Below, piece after piece: positions 1 to 64,000 of a stretch of DNA of 64,000 nt (position 1 is the first letter of the stretch; each line of letters opens with the position of its first letter). The notes beneath the pieces are model-generated. The model had not been told where the DNA came from and made no database searches. It saw only the letters and a program-made list of their open reading frames with translations. The position numbers and the translations under genes are program-made. Source of the stretch: Rattus norvegicus (taxonomy: Eukaryota; Chordata; Mammalia; Rodentia; Muridae); assembly GCF_036323735.1 (NCBI RefSeq), contig NC_086036.1, positions 23,858,064-23,922,063 of the forward strand. Reading direction: 5' to 3'.

Positions 1-370
1 ACCTTTGGCTACATACTGAGTATGAAGAAGCCAGCTTGGGTTTCATGAGACCCTGTCCCAAAAACATAATACAAGACATTTATAATTATGTGTGGTTATC
101 ATCTAGAGAGGACGTACTGCCCAGTGGTATCGTCAGTTTGTCTTTTCACACAGCCCTGTGCAGCTGGGGATTTCACTGTATCGAACAGTTGAAGAAGCCA
201 AAGATCAGAGAAGTGAAGTCATCCCCTCCGAGGCAAACTCTAGCAAGTGGCAAAGCCTGGCTCTAAACTCCACCACATGTCACCACAGACACAGGGCTAT
301 CTATGTGTATCTGTTCTGCTCTGTTTACCTGCTGCATTTTGACAGGAGAATTCTTACACTCAACTTTACC

Positions 371-470
371 TTTAGCTTTGTGTATGTGTGTGCATGTGTG
401 TGCGTGTGTGGTGTGCGTGTGTGGTGTGTGTGTGTGTGTGTGTGGTATGTGTGTGTATGTGTGTGTGGGG
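371..470. repeat. (TG)n microsatellite, interrupted
   Basis: Interrupted TG dinucleotides with TA and CG variants. This is an ordinary rodent simple repeat. Confidence 0.95.
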
Positions 471-786
471 TATAAAGCAGGAAACCCAAATGGGTTTCAT
501 AAATCATTTCATAAAGACATCTTAGAGAGAATTAGAGAGATATCTAAGTAGTTGGGGTATGATTGTGTGTTTAATTTGTGTGTAACTCAAGTGTTTTCCA
601 TGGAAGCAAGAAGGCTGGCGTTTGAACCCCAAAACTCATGTGCAAAAAACTTGGTGTGGTAGCATCTGCCCATGCTCTCAGCACGGGGGAGATAGACACA
701 GGCAGGTCCTTAGGTCTCCCAGCCAGCTATCTTAGCCAAATCAGCAAGTTCCAGGCCCATGGGACACCCTGTTGCTAAAAACAAGG

Positions 787-1130
787 GGTGAGGCTGAACG
801 ATTGCTCCGGAGTTAAGAGCACTTGATGCTCTTCCAGAGGACCTGAGTTTTGTTTCTAGCATCATGTTTGGGGTTTCCAACTACTTATAGTCAGGTTCCA
901 AGGGCTCTGACATCTTCTTCTGTCTTTCATGAGCATGCACACCCATGACATACACTCACGAACATACATGAGTTAAAATAAATTAAACTTCAAACTAGTA
1001 AAAATATATAGGCTGGAAAGATGGTTCAGTGGTTAAGAGCTCTTGTGCTCTTGCAGTGGACTGGGTGCTGGCTCATGCTGCTGGACATGAGTTTGACTGC
1101 CCTGACCAGACCATTCTTGGGCTCACATAC
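787..1130 (+). repeat. two degenerate B2/B3-class SINE copies
   Basis: Two copies of the tRNA-derived head are recognisable. One is near 787 (gttaagagcacttgatgctc, ending in an aataaa-rich tail near 990). The other is near 1012 (ggctggaaagatggttcagt), truncated around 1130. Confidence 0.7.
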
Positions 1131-1293
1131 TCTTTTTTTTTTTTTTGGTGCTAAGAATTGAACTGAGGGCCTTGTGCATGCTGGGCCTTGAGTTAAATCG
1201 TCAGCTAACCATAGGCTTTCTGTTATCGTGATGGCTTCAAGGACATTGATAATTTCTCAGTTCTGTAGTAGAATTTTAGGGAGCTGAGCTGAG

Positions 1294-1404
<111 letters not shown>

Positions 1405-1604
1405 ACATGTGTTTATGCAGTGTGGAGGCCAGAGGTCAGCCTTGGATGTCATTTATAAATACCATCCACCATCACCCCTTTTTTGTTGATATATTTTTGA
1501 GACAGGGTCTTTCACTGGCCTGTAGTGAACCCCAGGAATCCATATCTCCCCTTCTCCCAACATCAAGGTTATAAATGAGTATCACCTTGCCCAGCTTTTA
1601 AAAA

Positions 1605-1875
1605 CAACTTATTATGATCTATGTGGGCATACGTGTGCCGTAGCATGTGATTGAACTCAGAGGACAGCTTATAAGAATTGGTTTTCTCCTTTCCCCAGTG
1701 GGTCCCAGGGATGGAACTCAGAGCGTTAGAGCCTGCGGCAAGCACCTTTACCTGCCGAGCCGCCTGAGTGGCCCATGTCCAATGTTTTTGAAGTTTGGAT
1801 TCTGGAAATTGAACTCAGGACTTTTGTTTACAAAACCCAAGTCATTCATTAACTGAACTATCTGTCTAGCCCCTG
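1605..1875 (-). repeat. B3-like SINE, minus orientation, plus related fragment
   Basis: The stretch contains gggatggaactcagag, a run toward gcaagcacctttacctgccgagccg, and a second ttgaactcaggac/ctgaactatctgtctagcccc tail. Both are reverse complements of the B2/B3 head. Confidence 0.6.
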
Positions 1876-2607
1876 GATTTTGACACAGGGTCTCCCTATT
1901 TAGATAAGGCTGGCTCAAACTCATGATCCTCCTGCCTTAGCGCCCTGCACTGTGGTGTGAGGGCCACCATCTCTTGTATGGCTTTGAAGCATAATTCTTT
2001 GGTATTGGTTGAATGCTTCTAAGGAGAAGATGCAAACTTTAGAATGGAGTCATGAGAAATAAGGCCATGACTGTGACAGAGACACAGAGAGAGCTGGCTA
2101 CAGCAGGTGACTGGGCATGGCACCTGTGTCCTTGGTTGCTGTGTACAGGTCTTGGGTGAAGTCAGAGCACAGAGGCCTGGGCAAAGACAGGATCACAGAA
2201 ATGAAGGTTGTAGCCACAGGCCACATATGCTTCCTATTGTAGGGTAGGAAGACTTGGGCTGAGTCACTGGTCCCAGTTTCTGCTTGGTCCTGTTGTCACA
2301 AAGAGATTATGTCTGCTGCCTCTCTCCTTCACTCACGTATTCAATATACTGACCCCGAGCTACTTCTCAGTGACAGGTATCCATGGTCCAGTGGAGGTAA
2401 GTCAGCAGGTTAGCAAGTAATGACAGAAAGCTTTCTTGGGCCACAAGCACTGGGCTACACTAGGAAGATAAGACCCAAGGCAAGAAGAGAGTCATTTTCG
2501 GCAGCCAAATTACCAACAACACAGAGGTAGCAGGGGATCCACCAGGCTAGGAGGTTCTTGAGTGGCAGTCAATCTCTGTGACAAGCCTACGTAATGGGCT
2601 AATGGTG

Positions 2608-2945
2608 TGGGCTGGGGAGACGACCCAGTTATGCTCTGAAAGCATACAAACTCGCTCGCACCCATGTAAGGCCTAGCATGATGACATGTGTCTATAGCCT
2701 GAGACTGGGGAGATGGAGACAGGCAGGTCTCTTAGAGCTCATTGGCTAATTTAGCCAAGGTGGCAAGTTCCACGTTCAGGCAGAAGCCCTGAGTCAAAAA
2801 AGTAAGATGGAGAACAATGGAGAAGTTTGACCCAAGATTGACCTCTGGCCTTAGCACATGCACACATACCTGCACACACATCCGCATGCATGGGTGCACA
2901 ATCCACACAAATATGTATACACAGCACACACGTACGCACACACTG
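2608..2945 (+). repeat. degenerate B3-like SINE with CA-rich tail
   Basis: It begins gggctggggagacgaccca and continues with gatggagacaggcagg and gacctctggccttagcacatg. It ends in a cacaca-type tail near 2940. Confidence 0.6.
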
Positions 2946-3604
2946 AAAGGGCCCAGGGTCAGTTGGCTGTGAAGGCCAGTGACAGGTGGAGAGCTGCCCC
3001 AGTGGATTGTTGGAGCTTGGGAAGGAGAGCCAGGTCCAGTAGGACTACATTATTGGAGTGACAGGCGGGGCCTGGGGATCGAGGGACATTGGATGGGGTT
3101 TTGTGCATCTTCGCCTGAGGACTCTGAATCTAAATTCTTTGCACCCGCAATGACAGGAAACAGAACCTGTGTTGATTTCCTTCTCTGTTGAGACCACAGC
3201 TGTTGCTCAGGGCAAGGAGCAGAGTCAGAAATGACTGAAGTCTTCACAAAAAGGACTCTGTGGTGACAGTAGCTGGGCTCAGGAGCCTCCGTGCGACACA
3301 GCTTTACTTGTCTATAAAGACAGAAAGCACTTGTGAGCATTAGGGTCCCTCTTCATCCGGCAGACCCCTAAGGGAGGGGCGCGTGAGCCTGCGTGGATTC
3401 GGCCGCTCTGTCACGCACTGTGATGCTCTAAGGCTCGCATTCACTGTGGCTTGCGCTAAAAGACTAGTGAAAAGCAAGACCAGTCTTTCAGCAAATGGCG
3501 GCTAAAAATGTCCCTTCTGTGTCACACAACGTCCTAGGCTCAGGAAGCCTTGGAAAAGAGCATACTCCCCAAAGGCAGCGAGTACAGGCGTCCTAGTGGA
3601 CATG

Positions 3605-3705
3605 TATGTTTTCCAGCACATGGGCGTTAGGGTTCAAACTCAGGTTATTAGGGTTGGTGGCAAGTGCCGTTATCTGTTGAGCCATCTTACCACAGGCTTT
3701 TGCTG
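3605..3705 (-). repeat. B2/B3-class SINE fragment, minus orientation
   Basis: It shows tcaaactcaggttattagg and gttatctgttgagccatctt, the reverse complement of the SINE head. Confidence 0.65.
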
Positions 3706-3889
3706 AGTGTACAAGAAGAGCATCCCTTTCAGAATCCTCCCCTGCCTTCCCCTTGCTCACTTTGGGTTACCCAGATGCCACTGAGGGCACAACCGGGGTT
3801 CTAGTCTTGCTTTCCTAGGAGATGGCTGGGCTGTCCTGGGAAGAGTCAGAGGAAGATGGCTCTTCTAACATTTCTCTTACCTCCTACAG

Positions 3890-4039
3890 GCACCTCTGCC
3901 GGCCTTGCCACAACCGTGAGAAGGCCAAGGGCCTGGGCAAATTCATCTGCCAGAGGTGTCACCTCGCCATTGATGAGCAGCCCCTCATGTTCAAGAATGA
4001 TCCCTACCACCCGGACCACTTCAGCTGCTCCCACTGTGG
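3890..4039 (+). CDS. Lims2: Lims2 exon: end of LIM2 and first half of LIM3
   Basis: The acceptor is ctcctacag and the donor gtaggtgc. The exon starts with one base that completes an Arg codon, encodes HLCRPCHNREKAKGLG through HPDHFSCSHC, and leaves GG of a Gly codon that the next exon completes. It carries the last LIM2 ligands and the first zinc finger of LIM3. Confidence 0.95.
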
Positions 4040-7000
4040 GTAGGTGCCCGGCTCTGGCCTTGTGCGTGGCAAAGCCAATGCTGGCTGTCACAGAACGGGG
4101 CTACTGGGGCTCTCACCCAGGACAGAGGCCAACAAGGTAGGCATAGAGGGTGCTGAGTGCATGAGGCAGAGAGCTTTGGTGTGATGGCGGGAGGAGGTGG
4201 CAGGCTCCTTTGTCCGGACTCTGTTCAGGGGAAACCTTTGGACTGCAGGAGTAGATGCGACAGAGAGGAAAGAGTAGAGACTGTAGGGTTGGTGGTGGTG
4301 TTGAAGAGGGGAGAGTAGAGAGAGGAGAAAGAGGGGAGAGAGAAGAGAAAGAGGAGAGAGAGGAGAGAGAAGCCGAGGATCTTCTGCAGTCCCTGGTCTC
4401 CTGTGCTTGCCCTGGACACACAGCCTGCTTTAGAGGGAATGAGGGGAAACAGAGCTTTATCTAGGGAAGCTAAATGGACAGAACACAGCACTTCCGGCAG
4501 GCCTGGGTGGGAGATTCTGTGCCCTGGGGCCTGTCTGGGGGGCACACAGGAAGTCTCCAGAGATTTTCGTGATCTGGTTGAGCCGGAGCAGGGGCCTCAG
4601 GCACACTACCCTGGACTAAGAGTTGTAGTGGCCCTACAGATAGGTGGGACCGGACCTGAGTGGGTTCTGTGCTGTCTTCCAGGAAGGAGCTGACCTCTGA
4701 TGCCCGAGAGCTGAAGGGTGAGCTCTACTGCCTGCCTTGCCACGACAAGATGGGCATTCCCATCTGTGGGGCTTGCCGCCGGCCCATTGAGGGCCGTGTG
4801 GTCAATGCGCTGGGCAAACAGTGGCACGTGGAGGTGAGCATGGAGCGGGTCCAGATTTAAGCCTCATTCACATTTCCTCTGAACCCCATCCCGGGCCATG
4901 TGCTAACTGATTCCCACTGAAAACCTCTCTCTGGGAGCAACCTCTCCTTGTTCTAGCTAGGAAGTCCACGGGAGCCAAGAAGCCAGAGCCCACAGGCCAT
5001 GCTCAGGCAGCCCCAGTCACCTTACCTCTTATCTCTGCATTCTGGAAGGTTCTAGAGTCAAGAGCAATCCTTAGACACAGTCCACCCAGAGCACCCTGTG
5101 GGACTGTGCACAATGGGAACCGTTAGGTGCATAGCCCCACATAGACAGGGAGCTAGTGGGCTCCTGGGTCAGCTCTCGCTCATGCCCTGAGTACCATTAT
5201 ACCCATAGGGATACATTGGGAAGAGTGCTTTCAGCTCCAGTGGCCTGGTCATCTCCGTGTCCATTAACAAAGGCTGTGGGATGTGCGGTCTTGACTCTTG
5301 GGAATTCCGTGTTCACACAAGCTCCAAAGGACAGGATATGTTTCTTAGACTATGTGGGCTTTGTGGTGGGGGAGCATAGAAACAGGTGGCGCCTACTAAT
5401 ATCAGGGCAGAGCTCACAAGCTGTTTGCCAAGCAGGATCCAGTGACAGAGGATATTATTGACACGTTCAAGGATGAGGAGGAGGACTGGCAATGCACTCC
5501 GTGGGTAGAGCGCTTGCCTTACATGCACAAGGACCTGAGTTCAGTTCCCTGTACTGTAATCCTGCATGTCTGTCATCCTGCCTCTTGAGAGGATCAAAAG
5601 GTCAATATTATCCTTGACTACATAGTGACTCTGAAAAATCCTGGACTACCTGAGACCCTGTCTCAAGAAAAGTTGAAATAAGGAAAGAAAGAAATAAGGA
5701 AGGAAGGAAGGAAGGAAGGAAGGAAGGAAGGAAGGAAGGAAAGAAAGAAAGAAAGGAAGGAAGGAAGAAAGGAAGAAAGAAGGAAAGAAAGGAAGAAAGA
5801 AAGAAAGGCCAGCACAGGTTTAGCTGGTTCTGACAACATCTATCTGGGCGTCAGTTCTGCCCACTGTGAGCCTCATCCCCCTTCCCTGTCTTCTGGGGTC
5901 CCTGGTGCAGCCCTAATATTGCAAGCCACACCCTCTTTCCTCCAGCACTTCGTCTGCGCCAAGTGTGAGAAGCCATTCTTGGGGCACCGGCACTATGAGA
6001 AGAAAGGCCTAGCATACTGTGAGACCCACTACAACCAGGTATGGCCTGGGACAGATCCTACAAAGACACAGGGCTAGAGCTGGTGGGGGTGGGGGTGGCT
6101 CAGGACCTTGAGAGAGCAGGGCTGGGGCTGTGTCTAGACCTCTCCATGTTCAGAAGTGGTACTTAGGTGGGCCGTTGGAGAAGGTCCTGGGGATAGCTAT
6201 GGGTTCTGCTGCCCTGTCTCTGGGGGACAGACCTCACATTCTGAAAAGCACAGTGAGATGCTACCAAGGGTCTCTGGGCATTTGCAGTTTCCTCTCATGG
6301 GAGTGGGAGTCTGTTGTGCGTGCCAGAAGCCAGGCCTGTGTGGTCAGGCCTTGGCTTCCAGCTTGGAGTCTTGAAGCCTGTATGTAAGACATGAGCGGCT
6401 GTCCACACAGTGTCTTTATTTGATAGATATGCCATTGTGGCCTCAGAGGCTCACAGAGGAGAGGAGGTCCCACACTGTCCCTCACTCTTGCAGGACTTGG
6501 ATAGGAGACATCAAAGGGAGCAATGGGAGCTTTGGGGAACAATGTCTCAACCTGTGGCACTCTCTGGGGAGTGCTTCCAGTGACCTGGGCATCCTCAGAA
6601 AGGGCTCAGGAGGAGGTTGTTATATCTGTGGGCAGTGCTGACGGCTTGCTCTTTGTCTACAGCTCTTTGGGGATGTCTGCTACAACTGCAGTCATGTGAT
6701 TGAGGGTGACGGTGAGGCCTCTGTCCCCAAGCCCCTTCCTCCCTTGCTTTCTCCCAACCAGTCTGTTCTCCTGGTGGTGGGAGGGGCAGGTGGGGTGGGA
6801 GGGGGTTTGGGGGATGTGGGGGAGTGGAGGAATTGTGGTTGGTAGTGGGGGGTGGCTGTCCCACAGCTGCAGGCTCATCTGGCTCAGCTGGGCCTGCAGC
6901 TGGCTTGGATGGGAACTGCTAATTCTATGTCTGGCCTTGCAGTGGTGTCGGCCCTCAGCAAAGCCTGGTGTGTGAACTGCTTCTCCTGTTCCGCCTGCAA

Positions 7001-7690
7001 CATGAAGCTCACTCTGAAGTGAGTAGTGGTGGGCACTTGGCAGCCTTGACTTTCTAGCTCGCTTTCCCTGAACTGCGGCCTCAGGCAAGCCCCGGGCATG
7101 TGTGAGGCAGAAGAATGCCAGGCAGATGAGGTGGACCAGGGATCTCAGAGAGCGATGAAGTTCTCTTGCAGTTACACCCAAGGAATCTGGGCTTTGGGGA
7201 AAAACATTCTGTGTCAGGGAACAGCATATGTGAAAGCAGTCTTCAGATGGCTGCCTCTCCCATGAAGCCTAGGTGGGTAAAGAGTGGCTGGAACTGTGAG
7301 GTAAGGTAGGGCTCACGCTTTCAAGAGCAATGGAGCGCCACAGAGGGCTATGAAGAGAAGCCCAGGGAGACCTAGGCTCATCGCTTCTTCCTCAGTGCCC
7401 TCTGGCTAACATCCTTCCCTGGAATCCAGCCTGCTGGCTGTGACAGGCGGGGCTGGGAGGGCAGAGGGCTGGCAGCTGCTGTCTGGGCTACTGTCTGGGG
7501 TCAGAGTGGGTAGGGCATAGACTGCTGGGGTTTTGTCTGCAGGAACAAGTTTGTGGAGTTCGATATGAAGCCTGTGTGTAAGAGGTGCTATGAAAGGTTC
7601 CCCCTGGAACTGAAGAAGAGGTTGAAGAAGCTGTCCGACCTGAGCTCCCGCAAGGCCCAGCCCAAGCCTGTGGGCGTCAACTCAGTCTGA
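3890..7690 (+). CDS. Lims2: Lims2 (PINCH-2) LIM-domain adaptor, 3' part, six coding exons
   Basis: Joined exons are 3890-4039, 4683-4833, 5946-6038, 6663-6711, 6943-7018 and 7543-7690. All have AG acceptors and GT donors, and the phases close to give 221 residues and a stop. The family is about 340 residues long, so roughly 120 N-terminal residues (LIM1 and most of LIM2) lie left of the window. The product reads from the end of LIM2 (CRPCHNREKAKG), through LIM3 (CQRCHLAID), LIM4 (CGACRRPIEG) and LIM5 (CYNCSHVIEGD), to a basic tail (LKKRLKKLSDLSSRK). Each LIM keeps its Cys/His zinc ligands. PINCH proteins bind integrin-linked kinase through LIM1 and form the ILK-PINCH-parvin complex at focal adhesions. 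LIMS2 rather than LIMS1 is inferred from the close match to LIMS2 over the LIM4/LIM5 exons and from the Myo7b neighbour. Nothing looks broken. Confidence 0.95.
4040..4682 (+). other. Lims2: Lims2 intron with polypurine tract
   Basis: Bases 4250-4372 are almost all A and G on the plus strand (gaggagagagagaag-type). No exon or other feature is seen in this intron. Confidence 0.8.
4683..4833 (+). CDS. Lims2: Lims2 exon: second half of LIM3 and start of LIM4
   Basis: The acceptor is gtcttccag and the donor gtgagc. The exon encodes KELTSDARELKGELYCLPCH through ALGKQWHVE (50 codons after one split base). It includes the LIM3 second finger (YCLPCH) and the first LIM4 ligands (CGACRRPI). Confidence 0.96.
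5486..5665 (+). repeat. B4-type SINE
   Basis: It has the tRNA-like head gtgggtagagcgcttgcctt, a B1-like second half (gactacatagtgactctg) and the end tgagaccctgtctcaagaaa. This is the chimeric ID/B1 layout of B4. Confidence 0.7.
5676..5808. repeat. (GGAA)n polypurine microsatellite
   Basis: A tetranucleotide GGAA/GAAA array directly follows the B4 SINE tail, from which it probably expanded. Confidence 0.95.
5946..6038 (+). CDS. Lims2: Lims2 exon: LIM4
   Basis: The acceptor is tcctccag and the donor gtatgg. There are 31 codons, phase 0 at both ends, from HFVCAKCEKPF to YCETHYNQ. The exon supplies LIM4 ligands HFVCAKC and YCETH. Confidence 0.96.
6663..6711 (+). CDS. Lims2: Lims2 exon: start of LIM5 (49-nt small exon)
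   Basis: The acceptor is gtctacag and the donor gtgaggcc. The exon encodes LFGDVCYNCSHVIEGD plus one base of a Val codon. CYNC is the first zinc-ligand pair of LIM5. Confidence 0.95.
6943..7018 (+). CDS. Lims2: Lims2 exon: middle of LIM5
   Basis: The acceptor is ccttgcag and the donor gtgagtag. The exon encodes VVSALSKAWCVNCFSCSAC through MKLTL and ends with AA, which the next exon completes to Lys. CFSCSAC holds LIM5 ligands. Confidence 0.95.
7543..7690 (+). CDS. Lims2: Lims2 terminal coding exon with stop codon
   Basis: The acceptor is ttgtctgcag. One base completes Lys, then come 48 codons from NKFVEFDMKP to KPVGVNSV and TGA at 7688-7690. VCKRCYERF closes LIM5. The basic segment ELKKRLKKLS follows, as in the human C-terminus. 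Confidence 0.96.
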
Positions 7691-8300
7691 AGGTCCTTGG
7701 CCTCCTTGCCTGCCTGCAGAACCTTAGCCCTCACCCTCTGCCCCAAGTCCTGCTAGCCACCTCCCACTTCTGCTCCAATGCAGCCCCTCCTCCGGGGGCA
7801 TTCTGTTTCCAGTCCACTTCGGGCTATGTAGTCCTCTCTTCTGTGCTGAGGCCTGGCCCACGTCACAAGCATTTCCTTCCAGACCCACAACCTCCAGGGA
7901 CTGGGACAAACTGGGGCAGGATGATTTGCCACTTGCTTGGCCCGCTGATCCCAGCCCGATACCTCTCCTCTCTACTCTCCCAGGAGACTCTCAGGCCCAG
8001 TGTGACCCTGGGGCTTGGCTGAGAAGCTGACCCAGCCCCAGGGCCAGCACCACGCAGACAGAGGCTTCAGGGGAGTACCCTTCAGTTATTCAACCACAGT
8101 AGGTAGCTTGTGCTTACACTGTGTCAGCAAACCCAGCTAGAGGGCTGGGACCCCCATTGCCTTTGCCACTCAGAAGACCTCATAGAAAGCTTCCCAGCTG
8201 CCCACCCAGCTTGGGTCCCATTTCCCAGGAGCACATTGCCCTGGCCGTCTCAGACCCAAAAGTGGTGACATACTTGCACAATGAAGGCTGATTCACATTC
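7691..8300 (+). other. Lims2: Lims2 3' UTR (3' end inferred)
   Basis: This is the GC-rich sequence after the Lims2 stop, with no further ORF of note. No AATAAA is present. The best signal is AATGAA at 8280-8285, a known weak variant hexamer. It is followed 20-40 bases later by a GT-rich stretch (8305-8325) of the kind that binds CstF, so cleavage near 8295-8305 is inferred. Confidence 0.55.
8280..8285 (+). promoter_or_regulatory. Lims2: putative Lims2 polyadenylation signal, variant AATGAA
   Basis: AATGAA is followed by the GT-rich element gtgtgcgtgtggtttgtg. It is the only plausible hexamer seen between the Lims2 stop and the Myo7b 3' end. Usage is inferred from position only. Confidence 0.45.
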
Positions 8301-8825
8301 TCGGAGTGTGCGTGTGGTTTGTGGGAAGGATGGAGAATCGTGGTGCTATAAAGCTATTCCTGCTGGGATGATCAGTACTAAGAGACACACCAGAGAGGCA
8401 GACAGGAGGGGTTCAGGTTCTCCACATTGGCTACCACCAGGACTTATAGATAGAATCAGCCAGGACTCCTCGGGCCTAGATGGAGGTGACCACGTTGGCT
8501 AGTTTTGGTGAGCAGATGGTGATAGGGTGTTTCTCGGGGCCTGCCAACTGGACAGGTCTCCAAAGCCCTGTTCAGTTCCATTGGCACCCACTTTCCACCC
8601 GGCCCTCCTGAGAGCACAGCAGGCCTCCCAGTGACCCTCATGGATGGGAGAAGACCATCTGGAGGGCCCAGGAAGCGGGATCTCCAGGGATATGTTTGGC
8701 CTCTGGTTTAGGAAAAGTCACAGTGCCTTTTGCTTTTTCTGGATGAGACCTTCTGGTGGGTGGAGTGTCTCTCAGACCAGCTGCCTGCTTCGCATCCATC
8801 CCCCCTTCCCCTCAGAGACCCATAC
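8301..8825. other. convergent intergenic spacer between Lims2 and Myo7b
   Basis: Unique sequence with no gene seen. Both neighbours transcribe toward it, so it holds only their 3' flanks. Confidence 0.6.
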
Positions 8826-8993
8826 TCCCTCCTGCTCGGTGGATTTTTATTGCAGATTCAGGGAGCTGCCCACCACCTGCCAGGAGGCTTGAGACCTTGG
8901 TTGGCTTCTGCAGGGACTGCCCAGGAGGGGCAGTCAGGCATGCTGAGAAGTGGGTAGAAGGCCGGCATGGAAGATGGGTGCAGATGGGACCCC
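8826..8993 (-). other. Myo7b: Myo7b 3' UTR
   Basis: A short 3' UTR after the TAA ends shortly beyond the polyadenylation signal at 8846-8851. The exact cleavage site is inferred from spacing. Confidence 0.75.
8846..8851 (-). promoter_or_regulatory. Myo7b: Myo7b polyadenylation signal AATAAA
   Basis: AATAAAAATCC on the minus strand, about 145 bases past the stop codon, is the only canonical hexamer in this short UTR. Confidence 0.85.
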
Positions 8994-62760
<53,767 letters not shown>

Positions 62761-64000
62761 CTGACAAAGAGTGCCAGAAAAATGAGGCCTCAGGCAGAGA
62801 CTTACCACTATCTAGAGCCTCTCCACTCTCTATAAATGGCCTCCATGCCCTCCACTTTCACCCATCCTGTCCCCTGGGCCATGCTGACAGAGACACGCTT
62901 TCCCTGTGAAGAAACTCCATACTGCCTTTGCTTGAAGTCCCCTGAGCATCTCAGACTATCTATGACACAGACACATGTGTTCCAGAATAACTATAATGTA
63001 GCTCAATACATTTGTAAAAGACAATGTCAAAAAATTGAACATCCCTGGCATAAATTATTGCATTGTCTTTTCTTTCCTTCGAGACTGAAAGACCCTTGGC
63101 ACACTCTGATCTGGGTTATTCCAGGGCTACCTGACAGAACAAGTAAGGTGACTCAGTGTCCTTCTGATGAAAGTATGGCTCCCAGGCCAGTGTTATCTGT
63201 ATCCAGACAGAAATCTAGGCGCCCAGGTTCCCTTAGCTACACCCAATCAGAATTCCAATACCTTGGGATGTTTACTATTGACTGTCAGCCTGGCAGGCTC
63301 TCGAATCACCAAAGAGCCAAGCCTCTGGTATGGTGTGTCTGTGAGATTATCTAGATTAGGTTACTCCAAGTGGGAAGACACATCCTAAATATGGTTGGCA
63401 CATTTCCACAGGCTGGGGTTCTGGACAGAATGAAAAGGAACAGTCAAGCTTAGCGCCATCATCCATCTCTCTGCTTCCAGACTGAGGACGCAGTGTGAGC
63501 AGCTGCCTCATACCCTGCCTTCCCCACCATGAAGACCCTGCAAGTCCTTTCCCTGTTCACTGCTCTGTTGGGCACTTGCTCTGCTCGGGACTGCTCTGTT
63601 CACTGCTCTGCTCGGGACTTGCTTACTGTCCTGGAGAGCCAGCTGCTATGTGGCTTCAATATTCACTCCAAGGTCAAGTTTGAGCTGGGCACATTGCATA
63701 CTTTTAGTTTTGTACTCAGGAGGCAGAAAGGCTGATCTCCATGAGTTTAAGGCCAGCCTGTTCTACAGAGCAAGTTCCAAACCAGCCAGCGCTATGAGAG
63801 ACATAGCTCTCAAAAACGCAGTAAGGTCCAGTCCCAAAATGAAACCAAAATAAACAACACCAAAATTGAATCAAAAAGGAGAAGAGGAAGAGGAAGAAGA
63901 GGAAAAAGAAGAAGAAAAGGAGGAGGAGGAAGAGGGAGAGGAGGAGGCTTCTTTCTGGGATCCTCTGGGGCCGTTGTTGACCATGTGCCCTAGGAATGGC
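62761..64000 (-). other. Myo7b: Myo7b intron at the window edge
   Basis: No motor-domain exon is visible, so the next upstream Myo7b exon is beyond 64000. A rodent repeat lies at 63270-63540 (family as at 33643), a B1-type fragment at 63690-63800 and a GGA-rich purine tract at 63875-63950. Confidence 0.7.

Larger units (their letters stand above)
6039..7542 (+). other. Lims2: three short Lims2 introns without other features
   Basis: The introns at 6039-6662, 6712-6942 and 7019-7542 are GC-rich unique sequence. I see no repeats of note and no ORF that resembles a protein family. Confidence 0.7.

Noticed and set aside
3375..3450. possible internal promoter or CpG island in the Lims2 intron
   Set aside because: There are a few CpGs only, with no clear GC box, TATA or initiator and no exon nearby.
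63529..63735. 68-codon frame that begins like a signal peptide (MKTLQVLSLFTALLGTCSA)
   Set aside because: It begins at the end of a repeated element, contains a local duplication (gctctgttcactgctctg) and runs into a B1 fragment. No family is recognised and there is no promoter or splice support.

Overview
This is nuclear DNA of a rodent, almost certainly rat (Rattus norvegicus). It has spliced vertebrate genes with long introns, B1, B2, B3-like and B4 SINEs, many (TG)n and compound (TG)n(AG)n microsatellites, and two nearly perfect BC1-type ID elements, which are the hallmark of rat. No bacterial, phage or CRISPR feature is present. The gene pair Lims2 and Myo7b matches the known LIMS2-MYO7B neighbourhood on human 2q14.3. 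Exons were placed by hand from splice sites and from remembered protein families, not from an alignment.

Layout. 1-8300 (+ strand): the 3' part of Lims2 (PINCH-2, a five-LIM-domain adaptor). Six coding exons carry the end of LIM2, LIM3 to LIM5 and the stop codon at 7688-7690, then a 3' UTR. The first 3.9 kb is intron and repeats. 8.3-8.83 kb: short intergenic gap. The two genes converge tail to tail. 8.83-62.76 kb (- strand): Myo7b (myosin VIIb). Forty-two coding exons run from the P-loop exon (62639-62760) to the stop codon (8994-8996). Every junction phase closes, giving 1957 residues. About 155 N-terminal residues lie beyond the right end of the window. Domain order is motor head, five IQ motifs, MyTH4-FERM, SH3, MyTH4-FERM. 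42.65-44.58 kb: a full-length, intronless gamma-actin (Actg1) retrocopy inside a Myo7b intron, on the same strand as Myo7b, with a poly(A) tract, 16-bp target-site duplications and an uninterrupted 375-codon frame. 62.8-64 kb: Myo7b intron and repeats.

Function. LIMS2 belongs to integrin-linked kinase / parvin adhesion complexes. MYO7B is the plus-end actin motor that carries the inter-microvillar adhesion complex (USH1C, ANKS4B, CDHR2, CDHR5) to brush-border microvillus tips. The two genes are neighbours and are not known to share a pathway.

Main points of interest: an apparent U12-type AT-AC intron in Myo7b (without it the reading frame cannot be joined); a GC-AG intron in the motor domain; a very weak donor in the last FERM domain; the intact actin retrogene with one visible replacement next to His73; a decayed duplicate of a Myo7b FERM exon; a second intronic duplication; an 18-bp minisatellite in a branch-point region; and a 470-bp (CCA/TCA)n array. 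I found no novel multigene system.
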